NCBI GenBank assembly: GCA_905182985.1
Contig: CAJJDN010000189.1
Coordinates: forward strand, 74,480-138,479
Direction of reading: 5' to 3'
Length of the DNA: 64,000 bases
DNA from: Paramecium sonneborni
Taxonomy: Eukaryota > Ciliophora > Oligohymenophorea > Peniculida > Parameciidae
Both the position numbers and the translations under genes were made by a program. This document shows positions 34,423 through 46,899 of the stretch, piece by piece. Numbering within the stretch: position 1 is the first letter of the stretch; every line of letters starts with the position of its first letter. A model generated the notes under the pieces. It was not told the origin of the DNA. It ran no database searches and worked only from the letters and a program-made list of their open reading frames with translations.

Positions 34423-34909
34423 TCTTGACCAATCCTATCTTAAGCTGACTAATTTTGCCCAATTCTAACCTTAAAGCCAATTTATAGTAGTGGAATTAGC
34501 TATATGTAATTAAAGATTAATTTGGCTTTATAAAAGGGTGTAGTCCTAAATTTTAATAAATCTTAAACTTAAGGAGGTCTCAAGAAAGTAACAAACAGGC
34601 TGTGTTTTTCACTTTAAACCACCTTATAATAGTTAATCCCTTTGAGATACTTTTGAATATTTAACTAAGAAGAATATTTATAAATAAATGAATAACTTTC
34701 TTAAATCTCTTATGAACTGGTAATATAAACAACCTTAAATTTTAATATCTGTTATAGATTAACTGTTTACAAATAATTTGTATTCCTAAAACTTCGCTGG
34801 AAAGGTCAAATTAAAAATATCTCTCATCTATAGACTCATTTATTCTCATGATAATTTAATTATAAATTGTTTAATAATTTCTTTTCTGAAATTTAGTCTA
34901 GAGATATTT
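34423..34909. other. No gene supported
   Basis: AT-rich spacer with short open stretches only. Confidence 0.5.
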
Positions 34910-35332
34910 GATTAAATTTTAAATGGAAAAAATTTGGATTATTGTTTAGAGCAAAGATTGATATCAGGGCTTTATATAAACATATAAGAAATCCACTACT
35001 CAATGAAGTAATGTTATTTAAAAAAACGAGTAGAGATAATCGGGCATACTCAATTTACAATTTTTTTGAACAAATTTTTAAAAGTGTTGAAGAAGTCGCT
35101 CATACAATAAGAACTAATGAATACTCAAATAAAATAGAATCATATTAATGGGTATTAAAAAGGCATGAGAGTTAAAACGAGAAAAAATTTATGAATTTAA
35201 AGATTGAAATTTATATAATACTTGTTTAATCAAGAAAAAACTTTAGGAATTTGTAAATTATAATATTGTAAGAGAATGTAAAGATCCTACTTAAAATTGT
35301 TATAACAAAATACAATTCAAACCTTACATGAT
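34910..35332 (+). CDS. Unknown short frame (about 140 codons), no start assigned
   Basis: One frame, opened by an upstream TGA near 34908, reads KWKKFGLLFRAKIDIRALYK, then PLLNEVMLFKKTSRDNRAYS, then FEQIFKSVEEVAHTIRTNEY, then YQWVLKRHES, and ends at TGA near 35330. Codon choice is a little less AT-biased than the surroundings and the residue mix is protein-like. No ATG sits at a convincing start, so this is probably an internal exon or gene fragment. Family not recognised. Confidence 0.4.
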
Positions 35333-35536
35333 CTCTATAAAAAATGATCTAATTATCCCAAGATATATATATAGTTGTAAAAAATGAAAAAAAATAATTT
35401 TGACTATTTTAAAATTATTGTTATAGTATAATTAATATGCATAATGAAGACAAGAAAAATAATGAAAAAAATCAAACAAAATTAGCATCCTACCCTCTAA
35501 ATATGAATTGTGGGTGATATTATATTTTATATAACT

Positions 35537-35775
35537 AAGAAGACAGTAGTTTTTGATCTAGATGAAACATTAATGCATTGTAATGAAGAAGAGAGAATGA
35601 GTTTGAAAGTAGTGTTACTTATAAACATTTTCAACTGGAGAAAAAGCTAATGCTCGAATCAATATTAGGCCTTTTGCTGAAAAGATGATAAAATTATTTA
35701 GTGATGATTGTGAAGCAATAATTTTTACAGCTTCTCATAAATGATACGGTAATGAAGTACCAGAGTATATAATTT
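35537..35775 (+). pseudogene. FCP1/SCP-like (NIF domain) phosphatase fragment
   Basis: KKTVVFDLDETLMHCNEEER (35537-) contains the catalytic DxDxT motif of HAD-family FCP1/SCP phosphatases, which dephosphorylate Ser in the RNA polymerase II tail or other proteins. After a one-base shift near 35625 comes FSTGEKANARINIRPFAEKM then IKLFSDDCEAIIFTASHK, matching the family's VRPxxxxFL...fEivIFTAS core. A TGA follows at SHK-x-YGNEV, where the family usually has a small residue or Cys. The downstream half (DPxxxYIxRLfR, then the DxxxVxxVDD part) is absent. This is a truncated remnant. Confidence 0.75.
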
Positions 35776-36529
35776 AAAGGCCTTCAATCATTTAGATCAT
35801 TAAACGATATTTGAAACTTTTAAAAAATGTATTTTATTTAATGAAGTTTCTTTGGGTACTATTTTTTATTCCCATATACTATAATTGTTAGTTAATTATA
35901 TATTACATAATTAGCCTACTTTTTAATCATTTTATTATAGATAAATATAATTATTGTTATTGAATTATTAAATTATTGAGATGCAAATTGATAGTGAAAA
36001 TTTAATAGGTAGTTCGAATAATCTTGATTTAATAGTAAAAAGATATGTAAACCTTAATTTTAGATATTTATGATGATGAAGATTTTAAATGGCATGCGTC
36101 CTCAATAAAACAACGACTGCAATGATAATATGATTAAAAGAATTAATGGAAGATAATTTAGAATAGAAATATTTCCAGAACTCTCATCTAGTTAATATGG
36201 CAATCTTTGTTCATTTCGGGGATAACCATTATATATATTATTTAGACATCTGCAAATTTATTAATTATCATTAATTGAAATTACTTTACAAGAAATTCTT
36301 TAATGAAGTTTATATCCTGAGCGTTCACAAGTTTATAAGTTTTGATAATAAAATACATAATTATAAGCATTTTAAGCAAGATTTTGCGTTAAAATTTTAG
36401 TTAATATTAACTAAGTTGCTCTATACTTAATATAAATACCATTATTTCAGACGATTAAAAATTATTTAAAGCAGTTTTATTGTCAATTTTTCTACAAATA
36501 TTATTTAGAGTTTGAACAATGAAGAGCAG
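35776..36529. other. No gene supported
   Basis: AT-rich stretch. I looked for the missing halves of the flanking phosphatase and citrate synthase here and did not find them. Confidence 0.5.
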
Positions 36530-37030
36530 AAATTTTCCCAAACTTGTTTCTCCAAATAATAATATTCAATTTATTTATTACTTAAATGTAAGATAAGGAG
36601 TATGACTTGATTCATTAAGTCTATCCATCATATATTGACAATTTTCAACATATCCTAATTATTAATGTGGTTGATTTGGTTATCTTCTTATTCTATTTTT
36701 ATATTCAAGTGATGTTTTAGTTGTTATTGATCCAATTATTCAGTGAATTTACTTTTTCCTTGATTTTTACTCCTATTGTAAGAATATAGCAAAATACACT
36801 ACATCTATATTATTTTAACCCCATAAAGCTAGATTGGCTTCTCGATGAAGTAACCTCAATTTTCAAGAATGCCATTTTCTCCATCAATGTAAATAATTTT
36901 AGATGACTTGTATGAATGCAAAATATACGCAATCGACAGGTTCTAAATCACTTGCCTTAATAAAATGATTAGAAATTTGCATTTCATATTTCTTTCCTGA
37001 TTTTGAATCTTAAATTGTTAATGTTCATTT
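36530..37030 (-). pseudogene. Citrate synthase, N-terminal half, decayed
   Basis: Citrate synthase condenses oxaloacetate and acetyl-CoA. Leftward reading gives LTIQDSKSGKKYEMQISNHF then IKASDLEPVD (about 37015-36935), like the LTIxDxxTGKKYEIxI...KAxDL start of the plant peroxisomal/bacterial-type enzyme. After a shift comes SYKSSKIIYIDGENGILEN, then TGA, then GYFIEK (36915-36838), the ASCxSxITYIDGxxGILxYRGYPIExL signature with TGA replacing the Arg codon of YRGYP. Near 36640-36585 is YMMDRLNESSHTPYLTFK, similar to the YMLDxLN...PxL region before the active-site His. The catalytic His and Asp regions are missing. The Arg to TGA change fits CGA or AGA decaying by one base. Confidence 0.8.
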
Positions 37031-37879
37031 GGTTGCATTCAATCGCTGTTATCCCATTAATTATTATTATATTTAATAGCACTCTCACTATAAACTCTTC
37101 TTCTTTTTTAGTCATTATTATAATTATCATATACTCTTGTTTATACTTTCAATTTATATTTAATTATCAACAGAAAATATTCCTTAGCCTCTCCAACATA
37201 AAAACCATTACATTAATAATAATCAATTCGTAATATATATTATTCATTCAAAATCCCTTTACTTTCAAATAATCTTACTGTTTAATTCAAATTATCTATA
37301 CTACTAAAACTAGGAATTATATAATTCAACATATTTTTAAAATTAATACTCAAAAAAACAATAACCTTATTTTATTATATTAAAGAAATCAATAATAAAA
37401 AAACTTAAACAATAAAATTAATATTCGCTCATTTAATTTTTCCTCCAAAAAATTCAATTTCTAAAATTTCTAATTAATTCTTTAGATATATTTTCTTAAA
37501 TAAATATCATAAATTTAAAATTATTAATATTTTTTATCAGAACTATGGAAAAGTTAAGATTTAAACTGATTGTTTCAACCATATTTGAAGCCTGAAAAGA
37601 TAAGAAATTTGACTTAACAGACTCTTATTAGATAATATTTAAAAAGTAGTATTCATTAAATAGAAAATAATGATGGAGAAATTATGAATCCACAAAATTA
37701 AATGGATATTATCTCATAGTTTTTGATTGATCTATATTAAATATAATTAGATATCTTAAAAATTAAATTTCTATATTTACTATTAATCAGTCTTAAATAT
37801 AAACTCTTTGCCATATGTATTAAAAAATTATTCTTCTTTATCTAATTCATGTAAAAATCTTAAAAGTAATAATCATGAA
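37031..37879. other. No gene supported
   Basis: A standard-code frame at 37003-37233 is AT-rich hydrophobic sequence antisense to the 5' end of the citrate synthase remnant. A plus frame from ATG 37544 (MEKLRFKLIVSTIFEA) is protein-like for about 60 codons, but I cannot assign it. Confidence 0.4.
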
Positions 37880-38190
37880 TTTTAATATCTAATACAGAAC
37901 TTCTATTCTATTTCTACCAGGTGCTAAATACTTATTCTTATTTTCTTTTAATTGACCCATCCACTCTAACAATAATGATTAAGTCTGTACTTGGGTCCAG
38001 ATAAATTCCAGCCAACCATCTCATGCAGATATATACCATTCTCAGATGATCAAATTTAAGTTTATTGTTGATGATATAAAGGTTACTTTAATCCTTATTC
38101 TTAATACTTAAGTTTTAATCTATGCTGAATCCTCATTAAACTAGATTGAAATAGGAACCCTCTAAGGTTCTAAGTTTGTTTTAAGAACTT
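37880..38190 (-). pseudogene. Unknown coding fragment
   Basis: Leftward reading gives KVTFISSTINLNLII then GWLEFIWTQVQTQSLLLEWM followed by GQLKENKNKYLAPGRNRIEV. Trp is frequent and the mix is protein-like, with a TGA between the two blocks. No family is recognised. Confidence 0.3.
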
Positions 38191-39539
38191 ATTGCTAATA
38201 TTTATTATTTCATAAACTGTAATGGTTATTTATTTAAATAATATTTTATTAATATAAAAAGAAATAAAAAATTTCTCTAATTATATCAATTATAATTATT
38301 AAAGAGAGAAACTAGGTAAATTCATAATTAATTATTTATTTATTAGATATAAGATTTATATATTATTAATGAGGTAAGATGTATTAGATATACTTTTTTA
38401 TGAGTACTTGTATTTTTATTTAGCTTTAAGTATTTTATTTAAATGATTCTTAACTGAGGATTATTTTGTTTGATTGATTAACAATCAGAATAAAAAGTAC
38501 ATTAAGGTGATTTCTATTTTTTTCATAATTCTTCTTTATGTAGAGTGGTGACATTAGAGAATCTTGAGTTATCATCATTGATATTCTTATAAATTTAAAA
38601 CATAACCTAACTTTTTAGTTTGCAAATGCTAAATTCGGTTTAAACCCCTAATAATGATTAACATCAAAATTAACAAAGTATTTTATGTATTAATAATTTT
38701 TATTCATTTTTGGAGGATCTTATCTATAGTTAATTTCATATTCTACTTATTTTAAAGCACTTACAATTATTTATGTAAATTCATTCATAAATAAAGCCAG
38801 AGTATGTTAACCAATACTTTAATTTAAATAAAAAGACATTAGTAGATATATTTTATCTGCAGTAAAGATAATTTTTTTTTTATATCATTATTTTTTCTTA
38901 ATTTAAATAAATTATCTTTATAACTCTATGAAAGTTTGAACATTTAGTTTAGGTTCTTATATAAACATGAAAGTAATACCTAATATTAAATACTATATAT
39001 ACTAATTCAAAATGTTTGAATTTCCTTAATTTAAAAATTAAAAAATAAATATAATATTCTATCTTAACTTTTAACTTTTTTCTTTTTTTGAAACCATATA
39101 TGATATTTTTTATTATAATATTAGTGGAATAATTAACTATTAATTATTTATAAATAACATTGAATAAAAAATTGGTTTCTGAATAAAAAACACACAATAA
39201 ACTGCAGTTTAACAAATAAATAATTAAATAATAATAAATAAGTTTCTTTTTAATAGTATATAAATAATAAAATGAAAAAACCTCTTATCTGTAAGAGAAA
39301 TTTATACATTGTTATTGATAGATTTATAAAATTTATAATTTTGAATATATGTTTTTCCTTTATATAAAGAAAAAATAGAATTTTTCTAAAAAAATAGTTT
39401 AGTTGATGCTGCGTATTCAAAATTATTTGATCAAGAGATTAAGATGAATTCATAATATCAGTTTAAATTTGAAATTTTCATTACATTTTTTCATTTTTTT
39501 TAAATTAGGATACGTTGTAGCAATTATTAATTTACTTAG
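38191..39539. other. AT-rich stretch without a supported gene
   Basis: Very AT-rich with long A/T runs. No motif on either strand. Confidence 0.6.
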
Positions 39540-39899
39540 TGTATTTAACTAACAATAATTGAAGAAATGAGCCCATCTTGACTGTTCAATAGAATTGGTA
39601 TCATCCTCTTTGTCTAAATTACCTGCAAAGTATTTTAACATAAAAATTGTCTTTGGTTCTGAAGTTCTACAATATTCAAATTGAATATAATGCCAAGTTA
39701 TTAAAGCATCAATATATAATAAGGATATTCATCAAGAAATAACCAAATACATTATCTGATATTAGGAAACACATTATTTATTTTGAAGTGATACTGTAAA
39801 ACAAGGTGGTTAAAGGGATAAATCTCTAAATTCAAATTTTCTTATAATTATGAATCTGATAAAAAATAAATTTACTGTATATTTATTTATATAAAATTT

Positions 39900-42800
39900 T
39901 AGAATACAATTATTCTTATTCAATTTGTAATGGACCTTAGTATAATAATTTTCTTACTTGTTCTCAAGATCAAAATAGAATATTAATTGAAGATAAAATG
40001 AATGCAGGTGAAATGAGGGATATTGAGAAAAAGAGAAAACATGTTTATCATTCAATTAAATTTATCCAACATTAGTATTTAAGATATTTATTTGGATATT
40101 TTTAACCTCTTACACTCAAAATTGTATTAAATAGTATTATTTATTTTTTTCTAACTTTAAAGACATAAGAATCTTCTTCAGATCTTCTTTGTGTTTTGTT
40201 TGTCTATTCAATTTAATGACTTGGCATTAAAACCTCATACATTACACAATAATAAATCAATTAAAATGCTTATAGGAAACATTAAAACTCCACTATAAAT
40301 TATAAATGAATCAACATCTTTCTTTTGTACGATTTATCTAATTAATGAAGATAATAGTCTTTAATTATTTAAGGATTATAAGAATTTTGTAATCCAGAAG
40401 ATGATTTCTCAAATTTTTTCTAAATTTCATTCTAAAAAAATTTGTCAAATACTGTTTATGTTATTTGTAAAGAGAAACATTACTTTTAAAATAATTAATG
40501 CATATTATCAAGTTTAAAATTTAATGTATAATAATCTATTTGTTTTGAATACAAAGAAGGATATTTTAGTGAACTAAATAAAGCACTTATAATACGAATA
40601 ATGTTCAAATATACATCTAACATGTAAATGGAGAATATATATATTCCTTAATCTCTATATTCTCTTTTAAGATAGGAGCCAGTTGGAGAAAATGTTTGAA
40701 ATTTGGATTAAATTGTTCTATACGTTGATATTATAATATTAGAAGAATTACTTAATTAATGAATTTTTCTAAATGAAAGATTCTCAAAATATAGAATACT
40801 TTAGGTTAGAGAAGTTATAAGTAAAAATGCTAAATTTGAATTTAATTATTGTTACAATGAGTCTAACTTAATTTTTGAAATCTCTGGGGATATTGAATGT
40901 CCAAATTACATATCAACACTTGATCATTATATTCAAAATGTATGCTTATATTGGCCAAGAAGATTCAAGTGGACTTGGATCTATCTCTTTTTTTTTTGAA
41001 GAATGTTCATTATGTCTTCAAAGAGAATAGAATGAAATCAGATCAATTAACCCTAATTTTTCCTGTCAAGAGTTTTCTTATTCTTCAAATCAATATTTAA
41101 AGGGATATATGAGAATATTCAATTAATTATGCTTGATGTTAAATGAAATCAGAAATTTCTCTAAATTTACATTTTGATATTGATAAATATAATAGAAATT
41201 TTATGGATAAAGTGAAGAAAGGATAAAAAATATAATTCAAGCAATCCAATATTTTAATTACGATTTATTTTCATCATCTAGTTTTAAAGAAGAATGTATC
41301 AATCATTTATTTAAATAATATAAGCTTATTAATCTCATCTATCTTTACTGGCCAATCAAAAATTATCTAAATCATTTCTATTAAAATTGTTAGCTAACAA
41401 AACCCATTCATAAATGTAATAAAGGAAAACAATAAAAATTCAGTGAAAACACCTTTTCTCTACATCTTATTTATTAATGCTGAACTCTTGATATAAGGAA
41501 AAAGATGTGAAAACTATAATTATCTAACAGTACAAAATTCTCATATGATAGATCTACATCAATTATAAAATTTAAATATGTGAAACTTGATGAAACACTA
41601 AAAATATTTTTTTCTTAAATAATATTTCCAAATTGAAGCCAATTCAAATTGGAATTATAAAATAACTTTTATTTCATATTGCTTTCCTATAAAATATATA
41701 ATGATTTCAAGTTACATATGGTACAAACAATGATGCATCAGTCGAATTAAAGAATTTTTTTGCACAATTATTACCATTAATTAGTAATTATGATTAACTA
41801 ACATGGATGATATTTCTATTTAGAATTATGAATTATAGATATAATAACTATAATATCCAGTATGTTGACAAACTTTTTCATTTAGAATCCGAAAAAACAA
41901 TCATTATAAATATTTATTTTATTTCATAAACTATTATTAAAAATCTACAGTTTTTAATTTGAACATTCAAATTCTAAGATAAAAAATTTATGATTTAATT
42001 AAAATTAACTTTTATCAAATTCCACATTGATTATAAATTAGAAAATTAATGTAAAGTAATTTTCATATATTCTTTAAGATAAACTAATATTATGAGGACT
42101 CTAAATTTATATTAATTGAATAAAAATATCACCAAGAAAATAAATAAATTATTTTTATTGATTTATAATTAATAGATAATAAGACGAAATCATTTATCCA
42201 ACATTGAATTACTTGAAATTGCAATAGATCTCCTTAGTTTACTTATTAATAAGTTTAAATAAAGTCACTTAAAATTCGAAAAGGAAGTGGAAATAAGGAA
42301 TTAAGTTTTGTTGATATAGATTCTTTAATATTAAATGATTTCATTGCACAATTTTCTACTTATACATTTTTAGGATTATATAAATTTGTTGATTGCTTAT
42401 AAGAAAAAGGATATTATGTAAATCCTTTGTTCCATGCTAAAGAAATAGTAATTATATAATTAATCGTGATGGATAAATTTAACTTTCATTAATAAATATT
42501 TATCTCAAAGATGTTTTTGCATTCATTGGATTATGGTCAAGTAATATTATTTGGTAAGTTTATTGTTTAAGTTATTAATTTAAAGTCTACAGCATTTAAA
42601 GTGATTCTTAAGTATAAGCTTTGACGTATTTAAGAATTTAAATTATGATTTCGTATGCCAATACTATAGTATATTATTATTTCTGATATAAATTTAGAAT
42701 CTTTTCTATCATTACATAATTCAAAAACCTTTAAATTCAATCAATGAAAATACTAAGATTAATCATCTCCAAAAAGTAATTGCCTTAAATAATACGCGAT

Positions 42801-43120
42801 AAAATTCTAAAATTTTCATTAATAATATTTAATTTGAGATTATTACTTAATTAAATTAGATTGGTATGGAATCAAATTGTTCTCAAATATTTTTGTAATA
42901 TGATTCTTATTTCATATGTCTATCAGAAAAATAAATATCTCCAATAAAATTAAATTTAAAATACGCTGATCCATCAATAAAAAATTAGTAATATGATAAA
43001 TAGTTTGATCTTAGAATATTGTGTTCAAAATATTTCTAATTAAAATAAATAAAAAATCAGCTTAGTTGAAATTGAAGGATATTAACTATTTATACCGATT
43101 AAATAAGTAAATATATATTA
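39900..43120 (+). pseudogene. Large, strongly decayed gene, possibly a Cys-containing surface protein
   Basis: Protein-like blocks occur in changing plus-strand frames: SICNGPQYNNFLTCSQDQNR (39925), NPEDDFSNFFQISFQKNLSN (40390), TVYVICKEKHYFQ, SICFEYKEGYFSELNKALII (40535), FEFNYCYNESNLIFEISGDI with ECPNYISTLDHYIQNVCLY (40845), EDSSGLGSISFFFEECSLCL (40965), and later GSGNKELSFVDIDSLILNDF with FIAQFSTYTFLGLYKFVDCL (42285-42400). Paired Cys and Asn-rich stretches suggest an extracellular protein. Several genes could be merged in this call. No family is recognised and many frame changes are needed. Confidence 0.3.
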
Positions 43121-43194
43121 TTGTATCAAAAAATAATATATCAATATAGAAAAGTATATATAATATTGTAATCAAAATCGATAATTGTCTTGGA

Positions 43195-43530
43195 AGTTTA
43201 AATGAAGTAGATATAATAAAAAAACTAATAAGATCACAGTTCTTGTTAAAAAGGTCTTTTAGTATGAAGAGTGTGGCTTATAAAAGTTAAGAGATGAAGG
43301 ACATTATTCAACAAGTACTAAATATTCATGTGGATCCTGTATAGAAAAATAATACAAAATCACTGTTATTATAACTGATTTATTAGGACATTAGTATCTA
43401 TTTTTATTATGTGAAAAGCCCTGTTGAACTTTTAATCATAACAAAAATAAAAGTTCGTATCGTATTAGCAAGATAAAGGCATTTTCATTTATATAAGAAG
43501 GTTAATCTGGTGTTTTAATTAAAATGCTTA
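43195..43530 (+). pseudogene. Possible zinc-ribbon/OB-fold fragment (RPA1-like)
   Basis: One frame gives TVLVKKVFQYEECGLQKLRD then YSCGSCIEKQYKITVIITDL followed by LGHQYLFLLCEKPC. Cys spacing and the following beta-type stretch loosely resemble the C-terminal zinc ribbon and OB fold of replication protein A large subunit (C..C...WxCxxC...YrxxlxIxDxtG). A TGA follows KPC. This is a pattern match only and could be coincidence. Confidence 0.25.
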
Positions 43531-44479
43531 ATAATTATTTATATATTTGATCAGCAATAACTACATTTTTTTTTAATTAAATATGTGAATGGAGTTAATG
43601 ATGTAGAAGATTAATAAACTATTGTAGATATGTTTGACTTTATATTCATTATTCAAGATTAGTTTTGTAAATCATAATGCATTTTATATGTATTTTTATG
43701 TTTAGGAATATATTATATTAATTCATTACACTATTTGATATTAATTTTTTCTTTGATAAAATGATTCTTTTGTTTTTAATTTTATTTTAAAATAAAATAT
43801 GTTTTATTTTCAGAGAAATTTTGAGAATTCTTAATTAATATAACATGATATATCATAAAGCTATGATGGAACATGATGCACTAATAAACAATTCATCAAC
43901 ATGCAACTTAAAAAGTTATACATATGAGTAAGACATCGGCAACAATAGATTGCACCAATATCTAAACTAGAAATAGTGATGATTAATGAAAGAGAAATTA
44001 TTGGAGAGAATACAAAAATTAAGATGGATAAAATTATATTTGGGTGCAGTTCTATATTAATTCTTGTTTCACAATGATAAATTATTGTGATAATTATTAT
44101 AATTTAGGTACTTATACTTCATTAAAGCAAGCTTCTGTAATTATATCCCAAACCTATCAAATTAGAAATGCACATATTAAGATATGCTTTAAAATTTAAA
44201 GGGAGAGATAGATGTTAAATTATAATGCTAATATAAAAGTGATAAGGCTAGTGAATGTTCAGGAATTTATGACTGAGCAGGAATCTAATCAGAAGAACTA
44301 TAACTATTCTAACTCTTTCTATTTTAAATTAACTCTTTTTATCATTATCACTTATTCTTTAAAATTATACAAAATTTATCAATTTATTGTTTTAAAGAAT
44401 TATTATTAAATATTATTAAATTTTGATTATATTTTATAATTTTTCATTAATTTTAGGTTTAATTAACCATAATTACATA
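43531..44479. other. No gene supported
   Basis: AT-rich. A short plus stretch near 43980-44060 (EREIIGENTKIKMDKIIFGC) looks protein-like but cannot be assigned. Confidence 0.45.
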
Positions 44480-45480
44480 ATGTTAATTAATTTCAACATT
44501 TAATATCATCAAACTTATAATTACACCCTGATAATACATATCTACAATAAATTATTTTTATATCCTCAATTTTAATCCTAAATTAATATTTATCACAAGT
44601 ATTTAAATTCGAACTCAAATAGCATGTATCCGAATATGAACAATTAAAGGAAAATCTCATTGATACTGTGACAAATGTATAACAAAAAGGTGCATATATT
44701 TATGAACAATAAATTCTACTAGCATAAGTACAAACATATCCATCTTAAGATTTTCTTGCTTAACAATAAATATCCAATATCAATTAATAATATCAATAAT
44801 AATTTCACTTACATATCCACAATATTAATTTGATGTATTTTTAAAATTCGTAAAAATGCAATTTTATCAGCAATAGTAGAAGTAATTGCATATGAATTAC
44901 AAAGTGTTGTTTTTGTATTACAGTAGCTTTTGTAAAATTGACACTCTGATAAATATAAGTCACAATCGCTTTATGATTATAGAGTAATTTTAATTCGCAA
45001 GTACTCTGCTTAAAATTATTATCTCCAGTTTAAAAGGCACAAATATTCGATGATTAATCCTTTAATAAATAACACCAAGTTTATTTGTTATAGACAACTT
45101 AGTTTAAAGGCTAAGTGATAATAAAACAAGAAAAGACTCTTAAGCATTATATTAACCTTCTTTTCTTAAACAATAAGTTGCTTTATTATTATCATTTAAG
45201 AACACTAATACTAATTAATGTACATATTTATGTTAATACATAACAAAATCTACTTCCAGTCATCAAAATATAATAAGTATTATTATTGTTTCTGATTTGC
45301 AATAATTTCATTTTTCAATGTCAATAAAACATCCAAAGTAATATCATTGTAAATAATTAATCTAAAAGTTGTGGCACATAGTGAAATTGATTTAAAATAT
45401 AAGTGCATCATTAGATTTAAATGTTCCAATTCTAAACTGCAATAAGAATCACTAAACTATATCCGCATTATCTACCTGTG
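44480..45480 (-). pseudogene. Cys-rich surface-antigen-like remnant
   Basis: Leftward reading in changing frames gives Cys-rich blocks: CDSYCSLELEHLN (45450), NKATYCLRKEGQYNAQESFL (45180), NICAFQTGDNNFKQSTCELK (45045), SDCDLYLSECQFYKSYCNTK with TTLCNSYAITST (44970), DGYVCTYASRIYCSQIYAPF (44740) and NCSYSDTCYLSSNLNTCDKY (44630). The regular Cys every 6-12 residues with Tyr/Ser/Thr between them resembles Paramecium surface (immobilisation) antigens and related GPI-type proteins. Frames change at least four times. The subfamily is uncertain. Confidence 0.5.
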
Positions 45481-46250
45481 AAAGATGAACATTGTTAGCA
45501 ATATGGTTATTGTAAAGAAATGTCAATCTTTAATAAATGAAACTACAATATTAATAATTATTCGTGAAAATTACAATAATTTCCTCTATTATATATTTTT
45601 GGAATATTTCTTGCAAAAGAATAATATATCATTCCTTTTAGATTTAATTTTCCTATCCCAAACATTCTTACACTAAATGTTTTAACATTTCTTAGTAGTT
45701 TTTTGCTGGTTTATCAGTACTTTATCTTTCGATTCGAATTCTCTTATTTTTTATTACTTAATTAATTTAGCTAGGGTAAAATTAAACAGAAATTTTATAG
45801 ATATGGTAACATTTCAATACTATTCATTAAAGCAGAAATATCTAATCGATTAGTCAAATAAACAAATATATATTTCAATTTAACAATTACTTAATGGATT
45901 AATTAAGCAAAAAGTAAAAAAAAATTAATTATATTGTAAATCATTTTCATTAATTATTTATGTGTTTTGTTTCCTCCTTTTGAATTCGAAAATATCTGTT
46001 ACATCTAATAAGTATTGCAACGAATACATAACATTTTATAAATACTAGTCTTGTATATATAATCCAATTTATAAAGCTCAATTCCTATCGAGTTCCTAAT
46101 GTGTATGACTACGAGATATTTACCTATATAGATATTTAAATCGAGATCAGAATAATGGACATATATGAATATATCGAAAAATTATAATATTTGAAATTAA
46201 AGGGGATTTTGATTTCAAATTATTGTCATTTATAATTTAGCCTTATATCT
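45481..46250. other. No gene supported
   Basis: AT-rich; short standard-code frames without features. Confidence 0.5.
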
Positions 46251-46510
46251 ATCTTACATACTTATGCTATTTCATTACATGAAAATTTACCAGCTGCTAT
46301 TGAAAAGGGATAAATTACACCAAAAGATCATCCAAAACTCAGAACTAAATCTTTAAATGAAGAATATGAATTGGATGAGGAAAATACATCCATAAAATGG
46401 ATTTTTGAACCAGATAACACTGGTCTTAATTTAATGAAATAAGAAATAAAGTGTTTAATATATAAATGAACTAAGAGAATCAATTGAATCCATTTAAATA
46501 AAAGTGATCA
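46251..46510 (+). pseudogene. Elongation factor 2 fragment
   Basis: EF-2 is the GTPase that moves the ribosome along mRNA. The frame reads AISLHENLPAAIEKGQITPK then DHPKLRTKSLNEEYELDEEN then TSIKWIFEPDNTGLNLMKQ. This matches the EF-2 domain IV segment RPLxExLPExIExGxIxPxDDPKxRxxxLxEEYxWD...IWxFGPDxTGPNLL. A TGA closes this frame at 46467-46469; one frame over, VQYINELRESIESI (46450-46495) continues the family pattern GVQYLNEIRDS. Both ends are truncated, with no GTPase domain nearby. The Gly of FGPD is Glu, and Pro after TG is Leu. Confidence 0.82.
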
Positions 46511-46899
46511 TTAACTTAATACTAAAAAAAATTCCTTAAATTATAGTATAAAAAACCTCTTTTTCTGAGTTCCCATTATTTCAGATACAACTATTCATAA
46601 ATTGAATCATTCCATCTGTTGAAAGGTTAGTTATCTCTCGAAATGTTGATTGGAAATTCTGTTTTTTCGAATCCATTTTATTATTAATAAATTATTTAAA
46701 AATTAAACCATTAAATTATATAATTCTTCAACTTTAATTTTGATAAGCAGTTATCAATGTTAATTTGATATATATATTACAATAGTTTTTTCTTCCTATA
46801 CTTCTCCAAAATCCAACACTTCAGCTCCTTCTAAAAGAAGTATTTAAGTGTGCAAAAAGTCTCAATATAATTCCTTTTAATTAAATTGATTGTTTATTT
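46511..46899. other. No gene supported
   Basis: AT-rich spacer between the EF-2 and HYDIN-like remnants. Confidence 0.5.

Noticed and set aside
39570..39720. Nudix or MRPL46-like minus-strand fragment (EYCRTSEPKTIFMLKYFAGN)
   Set aside because: It resembles the family over about 40 residues only; the Nudix box was not found and the strand is ambiguous.
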